A stretch of 64,000 bases of DNA from Pelecanus crispus (Eukaryota; Chordata; Aves; Pelecaniformes; Pelecanidae): NCBI RefSeq assembly GCF_030463565.1, contig NC_134660.1, positions 2,220,001-2,284,000 of the forward strand, in the 5' to 3' direction. Shown here one piece after another: positions 26,259 to 38,500 of this stretch (positions are counted from its first letter, which is position 1; every line of letters starts with the position of its first letter). The translations under genes were made by a program, and so were the position numbers. Under the pieces are notes generated by a model. It was not told the DNA's origin. It was given only the letters and a program-made list of their open reading frames with translations, and made no database searches.

Positions 26259-29200
26259 TTAATTGCCAATTAGAGCAACATCCATGAGGTCGTCATCTTC
26301 TTCCCCGATCAAGAACTCGGGGCTAGCCCGGGATGGTCGCTCAGCCGAAAGGATAGCGCTGCTTGTCATGGAGAGAGACTGGTCAGCTGAAATTGGGGAC
26401 TTGGACCAGCTCTCTGGCTTCATGCTGTGAGATTTCTTCTTGTCTCTGTCTTTATCTCGATCCCGATCTCTGTCCCGGTCTTTGTCTTTCACTTTTTTCT
26501 TCTCTTTTTTGTGCTTTTTGTGTTTTTCTGAGCTATATTCAGGCAAAGGCCTAATGCCATCGTCAGAGCTGGGGCTGTTCTGATAAGATTTCTCTGCTAT
26601 GGAAGAGCCTGACTCACTCTCACTGTCTATGTTTTGGGGAGTGTACGCTGGTGACTTACTGTGGCTGGGAGAGCAGCGTTCATGTTTTGGAGTAGATCCG
26701 CTGATTAGAGGGGACCCATAGCTTTTGGAAGAAGCCATCTGAGGCCTTAGGCTATCCCCACCTCCTTCCCCAGGTTTCTGCAAAGTTACTTTGGCTTTAA
26801 TGCTAGGGGAACCACCATCGTGTTTACTGATGATAATTTTGGCGACTCCAGTGCTTCCAACGTTTTTGGAATCTGAAGTCTTCTTGGAAGAGTCAACAGA
26901 TCCTCCGGAAACAGAGACTTTAGATTTCTCTTTGTCACTCTTCTCACGTTTGCCCTGGAACTCACCTCCAGACATATTATGTTTGGAGGACATAGTATGG
27001 CTTGAGGAATTGGAACTTGGCCCCATTTGTCCATCCATTGGGTCATCCCCACCAGGCCCGCTAGTGACAACCCCATGTTTAAGTTTGTCTATGACTGCAG
27101 TCAGAGATGGCTTCTTGTTTCTGCTTGGAGACTTGCCTTTGGAACTTCCATGCTGGTTTTGAGATGAAGACATGGAAGACCCACTAGATGAGAAGGAAGA
27201 TGAGGATGCTGTCGAAGAATTTGATGAAGGAGGTGGTTTCTGTGACATGGACCCAGAGGATCCCATTCCTGAAGACGATTTCATACTTGAGCTTGATCCC
27301 GTCCCAGACATATGGGAACCCCCGGAACCTGAACTGATAGGTGACTTTGCTTTAGATGATGGGGGAGTACCTGGGACAGGTTTCATGGGAGAAGCAAGCT
27401 TGTCAGAACCACCCGAGGGTCTAGAATGAGATGGAGAGATGTTTGGTTTACTCATGGAAGGGTTCATAAGTGACGATGGCTTTCCTTGAGGTTTCATCTT
27501 GGTACTTCCAGAACCGCTGCTGAGGCCATGTTTGGTGATGGGGGAGGATCCAGGCTTTCCCACCGACTGAGCCGAGCTTTTGGACTGACCTGAACTTGAG
27601 CCGCCTTGGCTGGAGTAGAGGCTGCTGCTCATCTTTGAGCCAGAAGACCCTTCCGATTTGCTGCTTTTAATTTTGCCTGAGGTTGAAGAGGAGGAAGAAG
27701 AGGAGGAGGAGGAAGAATGGCTATGATGGCTTTTGCTGCTGGAGGAGGTGACAGAGCCACTACTTGTATACTGGCCATGTGAAGATGGTTTGCCAACAGT
27801 CACTGTTCCTTTTGGGATCTGAATGGTTATTTTTGGAATAGGAGGAGTAGCTACACCAGGAGGAGTCTGAGATCTGCCTGAACTCCCAGGAGATTTGGAC
27901 CCACCTGTGCTTGCTGGTGGCGTGAAAGGCCTGTTTGATGAACTGTGAGACGGAGACTTCCCATCTGTCTCCTGCTTTTTCCGCTTTGGAAGTTTCTCTT
28001 TACTTTTACCATCACTGGATGGCGTCCGGCTGCGCTTCCCTGGCTTCCCGTCTATCCCAGGACCTGCCATGTTACTTCCAGAACCATTGCCTTCCTTTAC
28101 CCGTTTCTGAGACTTTTCTTTTCCTAAATCCCCTGTATTCAGTAAGGGGCTCTGACCTCCACTGTGATGCTCCATGATGTCAGAGGACCCCAGTGCTTTG
28201 CTTGCAGCTGCAATAATACTAAAATCTACCGTATCGGACTGATTGCTCCCCTTAAATTTATTTTCCCCCCCATCAGCCCCCAAGACTTGCACCCCCAAAG
28301 TAGTTAGAGCCTGGGACGCATAGCCCTTGAAGTCGTCAGTGTCTCCACTCTGACTACTCTCATCAAAGTACTCCTCCCCAAAGCCACTTTGACTCTGACT
28401 GTTCAGCAAGTCAGGATTGAAATCTACTCCATCGGGAAAAAAATGGTTTGAAGAATCGCTGTTGGGGCTCACAGCAGCGTCTGCTATCAGGTCTGCTGGA
28501 TCTGTGTATGGGTTCTCACTATTGTTCGTCTGAAAAACATCTGGGTCAAAGAGGGCACTTTGTGAATGTCCTGAACTAGAAGAGTCTCTTACTGGAGTAC
28601 CAATGGGTGGACAGTCCTCATTAGTGGTGGGCAGTTTGGAAGCCTCCTCTGCTATATCCGAAAGGATATCAGTAACATCAGCTCCAATGCTGTCCGAACT
28701 AGAAAGTCGAACCATTCTCTGAATACTGGGCTGCGAGTGAGGTATAGGCTGTGGGTATGTAGTAGGAGGAGTGCTGCATTGGCTGGGTGCTGGAGTAATA
28801 TGAGGGGTGTCCAGGGTATCTGCAGTCATGTTGACATCAAAAATGGGATTCTGGGAGTCAACATCCATTGAAAAGAGCTCCCTCTGGAAATCATCCTCAG
28901 TCTGATGCTTGGGCTTGTCGGCCGGCATGCGGGATTTTTTTTTCTTTTGCTTATTCCCCCCAGGGCCCATTTCCATTCTGGGGGAGCCAGAGGAAGAGTT
29001 CTGCCTTTCGAGAGGGCTGCTCCCATACAGAGTGGAGAAATCCTGAGGGGGATTCTCTTTAAGAAGGTTCATGAGCATGGGGTGGTTCTTGGTGTTGCTT
29101 GCTGGTGAGGATACTGGTGGTGGTGTGTGATGGGGGGGGGTTGGACTTGAGCCAATGGTAGACCCCACATTCCCTGTGATCTGCAACAAACTAGTGAGAA

Positions 29201-29508
29201 TAGGGTTCTGAGACACTTTGCTGAAGTCCTCCCCATGGCCCACCGAGTCATGCCTCTCTTTCATGCTTATGCTCATGTTAAACAAAGTAGTGATGGGCCC
29301 CCCAGGAAAAGTGTTTGTTGGGGTAGTGGTACCACTCATTGGGTTGCTGCCTGTGGTCATGCCATACCCTGGGCTGCTGGCTGGGGGAAGATTTTTCTTC
29401 ACCATGTCTTCTACTGTCTCTGCAATGAGGGACAAGGCTGGTGTGTCTGCTTGAATCGTTTCTGCTTTTCTACGAATTGCTCTCATGGTGACAGGAATGG
29501 ACATACAT
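26259..29508 (-). CDS. MED1: MED1 exon 17 (terminal, long)
   Basis: 3250 nt in one open frame (501-1583 plus stop), acceptor ttgcag. Starts with the split Arg and CMSIPVTMRAIRRKAETIQ. Carries both LxxLL nuclear-receptor boxes and the Ser-rich disordered tail typical of vertebrate MED1. Chance frames on the opposite strand inside it are not genes. Confidence 0.97.
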
Positions 29509-32500
29509 CTGCAAGGCACAAGACAAAGGGTTTAGCAGGCATTTTGCTGCCCTACAGCAATGTTCACTGAAGAAGTTTTAACAACTTCATCAGACATAAA
29601 GCAAGCACTAAGGCTCTTGGGCACAACAGGGCAACAGGTCCAGGCACTGTAAATGCCCTGCTGTTCTGCTTGTATTTACACTTAATCCCATCACACTTAT
29701 CTAGCCACGAGGCAACTGTGCCTTTATGCATTGCCTTGCAGTCACAAAGGGAGAATTAATCAATCAATTAACTCTAATAACTAATATCTGACAGATCGTG
29801 ATCTCGTAGTTAAAGCACAGGATGCAATCTGGGTTGTTACTCTGAGTCTGCCAAAAAACACCTTTGTCCAAGCTTCGCAAACTAATTTCTTGCAACCCTG
29901 TAAAAATCAATGATAACGCCACATTCTACTGAAGGACGACAAGCCTATAATGTTCTGAAAGAAAAGACAGCTTTTCTCACTGCAGAGGTCTGTGTCATGC
30001 ACTGTTAACATTCTGCTGCGCTCTGAATGGTGGCCGGGGTGGAGGAACCTTGATAAAAGGCCTGTGTAAATGACAAACCGCAGGGGAGCTCTTCCACGTT
30101 TTACAAGACTTAGAAAGCAACCAACTACAGGAGAAGTCATAAACAGGCAGACACCTGGGACATGCACCCAAAAATAAGTAGCTATGGTTCAGCGTCTGGA
30201 ACAGAATTTTCAATAGGGCTCCAAGCTTTCCTCTCTTCCAAACAACCACTACCAAAACTCACTCACAGACAGAAAGGCTCCAAAACCGCAAGGATAAATA
30301 TGAGATAGACACAGAGTTCATCTGTATGATTTGGAGTGCACAGTGGCACAAAAAAATCCAGCTTACCTTTGAACAACTTTGGCAATGAAATCATCTGTAC
30401 AGATAAGAGCATCGGACAGCCCTTTGTACAGCTTACAGTTCACATGAGTAGAGTCTTGCACATCCATTACCACTAAAAGAGAGAAGGCATTTGGAAGAGA
30501 TCAAAAAACTGGTTACAGTGGAAGAAAACCCTGCCATCCTTCCCATAAACTTTTACTGAGTCCACTTACCACACACTAGGGAGTCATTCACAGGATGCTG
30601 AAAGGATACACTAAAACAGGAGTCAGAGAGAGGACAAACTTCAAACTGCAGGATCCCAGGAGAATCTGAAAGACATGGGAACTGTTAAATTAGGGAATGC
30701 GGGAGATGAACCAGAGGCACCAGCTCAAAACCCTCATATAGAAGAAAAAAAAATTTAAAAAAAGAAAAAAAAGAAAACAAAAAAGGAAAGCAGCATAGGC
30801 CACATTTCGTATTCCTACATGGGAAAATTACCCAGGGTTTATTATCCACACATTATATTCCACTTGATGTGGTACCCACCTTCTTTTAAAACTGTTCGCT
30901 TGACACAGCTGCCAATCAGTGTGTTGTACGCCACCTGATGTCTGATCAAATTGAGGATGAGAGGAACCCGTCCAGGGTGCTGGAAGGCGATCTTACTAAT
31001 CAGAGTTCCTTGAAGGCTTCTTCCATCTGGGAGAGGAGCATCTTTGTTCAGAAAGTAACAGTGCTGCTGTCCTGGAAGAGCCTGACAAACAATTTCTGCT
31101 TTACTCCAACTACTGCTGGATATAAGGCAACAACAGACATCTAGGAAGGAAAGAGCAGGCCCCAGATCCAAGTGACGCCAAGCCACCTTTCTGGCTGAAA
31201 ATCACAAACGAAGACAACACTCTCCTTCCAATCTGAACAAGCAAAATATGATTTTGGCTCCTCGGAAGTAGTACTGGCCAAACAGTATTCACTGTCCCCA
31301 CTAAAAGTTTCATACGGTATGGCATCCCTCCTGAGGAAAACAGAAATCCTCTGAAGTTAACAGGAGATCTGTCACTGACAAATTTAAGAACCAGGATTTC
31401 TCCCGAAGTGACGCGATTCATTCAGCCACACATTACAGTCTGAACAAGAGGAAGGGACAGAACCTGGGAAGGCTCAGTCCCATACCTCTGCTGTCATTCC
31501 TGCAGCTGCACTTCAACAGCAATGGATTTTTCATTACCTAATTTTCCTAATTACTGTGGCCAGGTCTGTAGCTGAATTCTAATGCTTGGATAGCATAGGT
31601 TTTGCCTATGAATAAATACTGTGCCGATTTCCTTTATCCTACTTGAAAGATACCAGAAACAGATGAAAAACCCCAAGCTGCTCATCTACAAGTATAACGC
31701 CCTGGTTGTAACAACATACTTACTGCATAGAAGCGCATATTGTGGTTTAAAGGTAGAGGATCAGCCTCCTTGGATAATTCAAACTGTGTGATCAACTCAT
31801 ACAAGGGTACAAACGTCGGCGGCGTGTCGAACAGTGGAATACCTGAGGGAACAAGACGGCACGGAATGATAGCACCTGGGAGCCAGAAAGAGGTGGTGGG
31901 CCAGGGAAGGCGCTACCATCTAGTAAAGGAAACCTGTCCAGGTTTTACTGAAAACAGAGCCCAAAACCTTGAGCAACTTTTCTGGCACACGTTAAAAATG
32001 AGCAGCAGTTTATTAATAAAAACCTAGGGAGTATCTGTCTGACAGATCTGCAACCCACCTGTGCAGCCCTGAAGTTTCTGAATGAAAGCTCGAGACACTG
32101 GAATGGGACGTGGGAATTTCAGGAAGAAACAAGCTGGTAAGTCCACACTGTTGGCACTGGTGATTGACGAGAAAGACGGAGTTCTGAAATATTGGATTAA
32201 TACAAGATCTTATTAGACCGCAGGGCACGACTCTGGCTTCTGCTATGAGCACGCCAGACATCCAATTTACTGTTTGCTCAAATACAAGCAGATCGTTATA
32301 CCTTCTTAAAAATTTAGACACTCCTCAAAAGCATGTCACATGCCTGAAACATATTTCTTGGCTTAAAGACAGCATGTATGCTTTATATAATGCTATGACA
32401 TCATGCAGTCATCTCCCCGCTCTGACTTCAACAGAGGACTGAATGTTGAATTTGCATCTAAACAAGGCTGCTGAGAAAGGCCTGGCAGACACATCCTTTG

Positions 32501-35500
32501 CTTACCCTTTGCTGTCAACTGGATGAGAGCCCATAATCAGTGGTGCAATTGGAAGTTTGTACATAGCCATGGTTCCCTCAACTGTTACTGACACATTCAT
32601 ACCCAAAGACCGAGGAACTGCAAGAGGAGGCAAGAAAAAAAAACAAACAACATAAGCTGATGGAAAAAAAAACCCTAACGCAAGCTTTAGGAATTACATA
32701 TCGCTATGGTGGAAATATCTGACTTCCTCCACAAGGCACAGTTTTCAGCGTTCACCTTTATCACTAAATGGACTACAGCCAAACTAGTTACGCTACCTAA
32801 TGCTCTATTTTTCTCTCGCAAGGTAGACCAATTGCAGAATTCCTAAAATACATTCCAAATACATTTGCAAGTTTGTAGTACGCTCTTTACAAAGCAAAGC
32901 AAATAATGATTTTGGACAATTTCACCCTCTTCTTTCCTGAGACCAGCCTCAATTTTAATTGGTGCTTGGTTTTGTCATTTTAGTGAGACAGATGTCCATG
33001 CACACGCATAAAAAATAATCTTCCGGTAAGACGGCAGAGACACAAGTATACCCACAGTAAAATAAATACCACGTTAACAATGAAATTCACCCTAAGGAAA
33101 AAGGCTCTCTCTGCAGACTGTCACCCCATCACCCTTGGTCCAGTTCAAACTCCAGAACAGCCACAAGGTTCAAGAAGATGGTCAACTGAGCCAGCATTTA
33201 CACACGGGCTTATTAAACCTGTGTCCTCTCTAAGTCAAGCTATGATTTTCCTGTACTACAGGGTGACAGCAAAGGGGAGTTAAGACTGTTGGAATTCTGC
33301 TTTCTTCTTCCCTTCAAGCAGTAGTAGTCCGCACCAGCCTTCTAAAGCTGACCTACCATTGTTCTCATGCAAGATAACGGGTGCTCCAGTGCCATCTTCA
33401 AATAAATCATAGGGCGAGACATAATACTTGAGATTCATCAGGAGACCTGTGGGAGAGAAGCTTTTGAACAGGCATCCTGACGATACAAGTTAACCCCATC
33501 ATTATTAACACCTGTAACCACATAATATTTGCACTGTAACACAGCACACACTATGCAGAGCTGCTAGTGCATCTTGAAAGAGTTGCTCGCTGCTGCTAAA
33601 GACACAGACATGGCCATCTGCCATAAAATCACCGCGTGTGGCTTTGTGAAGAGAAGCTGGCTTTCTGGATCATGTGGGACTTACAAATACCCAACCACCT
33701 TGTCCCTCTTTTAGTTTGATCAGCATTTTCTATTACTGCCATCAGTGAATGTGAAACTAATGTCCATAGAGGGGACCCCAAACACAGTAATTTTTATTCT
33801 TTTCTGTGTGTGCTAACCAAAGGGTTAACCAAAGTGTTAACCAAAGATACCTCCGCTCCTGGGGGTGAGATAGCCAACACTGCCATGAAGAATCTTGTCG
33901 AGGGGATTTGCATTGGTGGCTTGCCTGCAAGAGAGGCAATCACAGCTCTGTAACAAGCCAGAGTCATACCTGAAGCCAAAATTCACGTGCTGATGGCTGT
34001 CTAAGATTTTAGTTCAATATACACACTTCTCAGTCACACAGAGATAGAGATCTTAAACTTCACACTGTTATAGGCAAAACAAAAGCCACTTTACTCTCTA
34101 CAGCATGGATGGTTTATCTACTGAATCTACAGCAGTGAAAGATGGTCAAATGTTTCTCAGTTTCTTACTGTAGAACACGTTACCACTAATCCACCTAGTT
34201 ACAAGCTTTTTTTTTTTTGGCCTTTTAGACTTTCTTTCAGTTGAATTCTGCAGTTAAAAAGGAATTGCTCAGAAAAGTCTGAGCATTTTTTCTCTATATG
34301 CATATCATTCCCCTGCTACCACAGGCCTTCTATAGCTTCAGCATTGCACTTCTTAGCACTAATGTCAGACTATACCGGCACCAACGGGACACTTCCTGGA
34401 TATACAGCACTTGGCATGACCAGAATCAGCCAACATGATGCAGTGTAATTAAGAAAAAAACAACCAACAACAAAAACCAACAAACCATATAGGTGTCCTT
34501 ACCAGTACATCCCTGCCATTTTTGAGAGATCCAACTCTAAGGACTGCAGAGCTAAGTACATTTTAGTTTTAAGTTTGCTGGGGGATAAAAAAAAAAAAAA
34601 AAAAAACAACATAAGAAAAATTGAAAGGAACTGCGCAATAAAATCTAACTCACAGAACTGCTAGCTGACAAGCTGCAGTACTTGCCATCAGACTGAGCAT
34701 TTAGAAATGGTAACTTTTCATTCCACATTCCCACTTCACATTAAATCCTCCCTACCCACTGTATGCACATGCAAGCCGTGGTGATGAAGTCAGTAGGGTC
34801 ACACACAATGAAAATTTAAGCACAGAACGAAAAGCTTGTAGGCTTGTTTAATTTTATATATGTGCTTGTAAATAAATATAATACATATTCTATACTTACT
34901 TATCTCCTGGCAACTTATATAGGTTCACAAGCCCCCTTAGATGCTTAGAAAATTCATCAAAATTTTTCTCTCTGAAAGGAAGAGGGAGAAAAAGTAAGAT
35001 GTATTCAAACTCGTAGCAGATTAGGTTTTGGTTTAAAAAATTCTATTAACACAGACACTAAGTCACTTAAGAAAAGACTTTTGCTACATGAAAGCTACAA
35101 AACGTGTTTTTTAAATGATCCAGCTTTAATGATTCTGATGAATGTTGTGCTGCAGCTTCCAAGATACCATGCACAGCAGTCAGAATCAGAAGTATCTGAA
35201 CCAAAGCCAGAAAAATGCCCTGGAGAAGCAGAGAGAATTTCTGGGAAAGGCAAGTAATGAAACATTTTGCGTTTCCAGACATAAAATAGCATCAGATCAA
35301 TACTGCAAAGAGAAGCCTGCCAGAAAATGCTACAAACAACTCTTGCTGCTCACCTCAGATGTTGCACCAACTCTGGACAACTCTGAAAAGGAAAAAACAT
35401 ACAACGATATCAATGTCGAATGCAGCAATTTCAGTCTGTGCAGCACAGCAACTGTAAAATATTAGGACAGTAAAATTTCTGAGCATCAGCTTTTCATGAG

Positions 35501-38500
35501 AAGCAACACAATGCTCACAACTACACATTGCTCTGGTCCTAGTTCTGCTCAGCAACCCCCTCCCAGAAAAATTCAAGCAATACTATTTCCTCTTAAACGA
35601 CTGATTTGAAATAAACTTTTAAAATTGTGAAGCCTTAGGTTGAAAACCTATGATCTTATATAGAGATATTAAAAATGGTCTCTTTTCAGAAGAATGGCTA
35701 GGCCGATGTAAATAGCAAGTTCAAGCTCTCACACATGTGCAGAAGGGAAGAAAAGCCATTTTCTTTCAGCATTCCACGTTTTAGTATTTTCATTCACAGA
35801 TCTCAGTTTTATAAGATCAACTTCCCTATCCTTCCTCCAGAATTAAAATTCTCAGAAACACAGCAATAACTTCCTCAAATAATGTTGCCAGTTACAAAAC
35901 CACTCAGAGAAAAAGAGAGACCATCAGTAAAACGGTCCTTGCACACGTACACTACATCGATCGGATTAACCCACAAGAACGGACTACTCCACAGAGGCTT
36001 TTACCTTCCATGAGAACAAGCAGCAAAGGTGTAACGCTAGGTCTAGCGGAACATTAAATATAATCCATTTCCTCTGCTCAAACAAACAGGAGCCAAAATG
36101 GCAGTTCCAAAACCACAAAGGTATCACCCTCGGCTTTGTCAGTAATACATACCACAGGGTTTTCTCCATGGTGAGCCACCTTGACATCACACAGCAGCCC
36201 TGTAGGATCTAACTGGACTTCCACATAGAACATGTCTGAAGTGATGTAACATTCAGTGCCATTTGCACTAAGGTGAGATCCAAGGCTTACATACAAAACA
36301 AAACAAAAATTGCTATGAGACGCACACAAAAAACAATCAAACCAGCAGCGAGATTACGATGTGTACAGATAAACAGGAAAAGCCTTTGCCATAAAATGAA
36401 GGAGAAGACGTACCCATTTTGTCTAGCTATAGACTCTAAGCGATCTGTCATGGCAGGCAGAGAAGATACTGGATGGAGAGAGCAAAAAACAAGGCTTAGC
36501 AAACCCCAGGAATCGGCATTAAAATCAATCTCAACTAGTTACTCCCTCCCAGGTCTGCTCACACCTGTGCACGTGCAACTATATACACGATCTGTACTCA
36601 AAATACAGGCAGAACAATTTGCATCGAGAAAACCAAATGTTCTCAGAACCGCAGAGAGAGAACGGAATTTCTTCTGCAAGTGGAATTCAGGTAGGGGCAT
36701 TTAGAATAAAACTAACACAGGCAATCTTGACTGGTACTGACTGGCACCGAGATAAGCGTGCTTATGTAAACGCGAGCACACGTGCACTAGGAACACAGCG
36801 AAACGTGCTAGCAACAACCTTGCTCGCTTTTATGGTTTGGAGTATTTCCATAGCATATCACTGTTTAAGCAGTTTGTAAAGCGCACGCACCAGAATGCAC
36901 CAACCTTTTAATGCCTTCTGCAAAGTCTCCAAACAGCTCACCAGATGTTGGTGCCCCCCAGAGTTCATCACAACTCGCTTTTCCTTAGTCAGAAACAAAG
37001 AAGAAAAACATCCTTTTTGTGTATCACTCAGTAAGAGGGAATTACTGCAACTTTTGATCAGTCAAGTGAGGTTTATTTAGGTAATTAGAAGCAGATTAGA
37101 TTTCATTCCCAAATTACATCCCCATTTTGATTCCTGTAGGAGAACACTATCCATTTTGGAAGCAGGTAACAAAGGCAGGTCTGGAATTGATTTATTTTCT
37201 TTTAAGCGACTTGCTTGTCTGGAAGAACAGACTGTAGCAACTTTTTAGTAGGTATAAGCTAAGGGTTATATAAGAGACAACAGAGAAATAACAAGACAGG
37301 CAAACTTTTAACACCAAAACATATGCAGAAGCCTTTGATGTAGCTCTCCCTTGCCTTCTGCTCCTCCTTCCCCCCATCCAGAGAGTAGTATTTCAAACCC
37401 ACGTTTGACTAAGCCAACACCGAGTCCCGAGTATCACTGAACAGGGAGTAAATCGCTTTACAAAACGCAACATCCTGAAACAGCAAGTGGCAGAATGGTT
37501 CGGGCTTCTCAGCACTGGCTGAAGCCACAAGTTTGCCCCTTTTCTGGGCACGGAGCTGACAGGTGCCCCATGTCAATTAGGCTGTAGAGGGGGATGCTGT
37601 AATTAGGGAAGGCAAAGGCATGCCACACCGAAAGGGTACGGACATCTCCCCCTCCCCTGCATGCTGCGGGGTGTGAGAACCGGCACGCCTCAACCACGCT
37701 GGCCCAGGAGGAAGTCAAGGTTTGAACAAAACGTAAAGCACTCTGAAGAGATCTAACAAACCAACAATCAAATTATTACTAAAGAAACTTCAGAAACCCT
37801 CCTGCTCGGATCCCAACAATTCTCACCATGACTTGACGGACTAACTTCATGGTTTCTGTCCAAGGTCTGTTTTGGTTGTACTTTGCGTGAAGTCTTTCTA
37901 AGAGGGTACTCATCTTATTCAGCTTCTCCGTTTCTGTAAGACAGGGGAATATTCAGAAAAGAGGATGAGACAATATTTGCAGTTTTAGAAACAAAACAGT
38001 TTGGCAGTTGTAATGAAAACACTTTCCACCTTTAAGCTTGAAAACACTTTCTACCTTTAAGCTAAACATGATTTCAAAAAATTTATTTACTGCCGATTTA
38101 TCCCTGCATAAGGTTAAGTAAATGTTAAGGATACATCACAAGCTATCAAAACCTAAAGGACCATAAAATGCCTACGGGCCTGTTGGGAAAAGCCCAGCTC
38201 CTATTCTGCACAGACTCTGAATGACATGGCCCCATCAGGTTAAGTTCTGGTACGACAGGAATATATCGGGGCACTGTTTGAAGATACAATGGCATGGTCT
38301 AAAGATGAAGTGTCTCCGGGACAGGAAACGGAGAGTGTAGAAAACATTGTATTAAAGAAGCGAGGTTAAGCTTTGTTTCTTGGATTCCCCTCCACCATTC
38401 TCTCTTCCAACTCTCCAACTTCTTGTACAGTAAAGATCTTCCCAGGCCCTTCCATCACCAAATACCTCAACCAAATCGGTCCGATGGCCAGTTGTTACAG

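Larger units (their letters stand above)
29509..33356 (-). other. MED1: MED1 introns 10-16 (between the listed exons)
   Basis: Introns at 29509-30366, 30473-30569, 30666-30879, 31082-31723, 31843-32058, 32184-32505 and 32618-33356. All are GT-AG and short (97 to 858 bp). No repeats beyond small A-rich runs (about 30743-30785) and no RNA genes recognised. Confidence 0.85.
33447..37826 (-). other. MED1: MED1 introns 2-9 (between the listed exons)
   Basis: Introns at 33447-33850, 33925-34502, 34578-34899, 34972-35353, 35383-36152, 36286-36413, 36469-36904 and 36984-37826. GT-AG, 128 to 843 bp. Notable only for the donor-proximal repeat in intron 9 and the T20 pyrimidine tract before exon 8. Confidence 0.85.

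Noticed and set aside
27663..27740. Serine-codon run in MED1 exon 17 as a separate microsatellite feature
   Set aside because: It encodes the conserved serine-rich tail also present in mammalian MED1.
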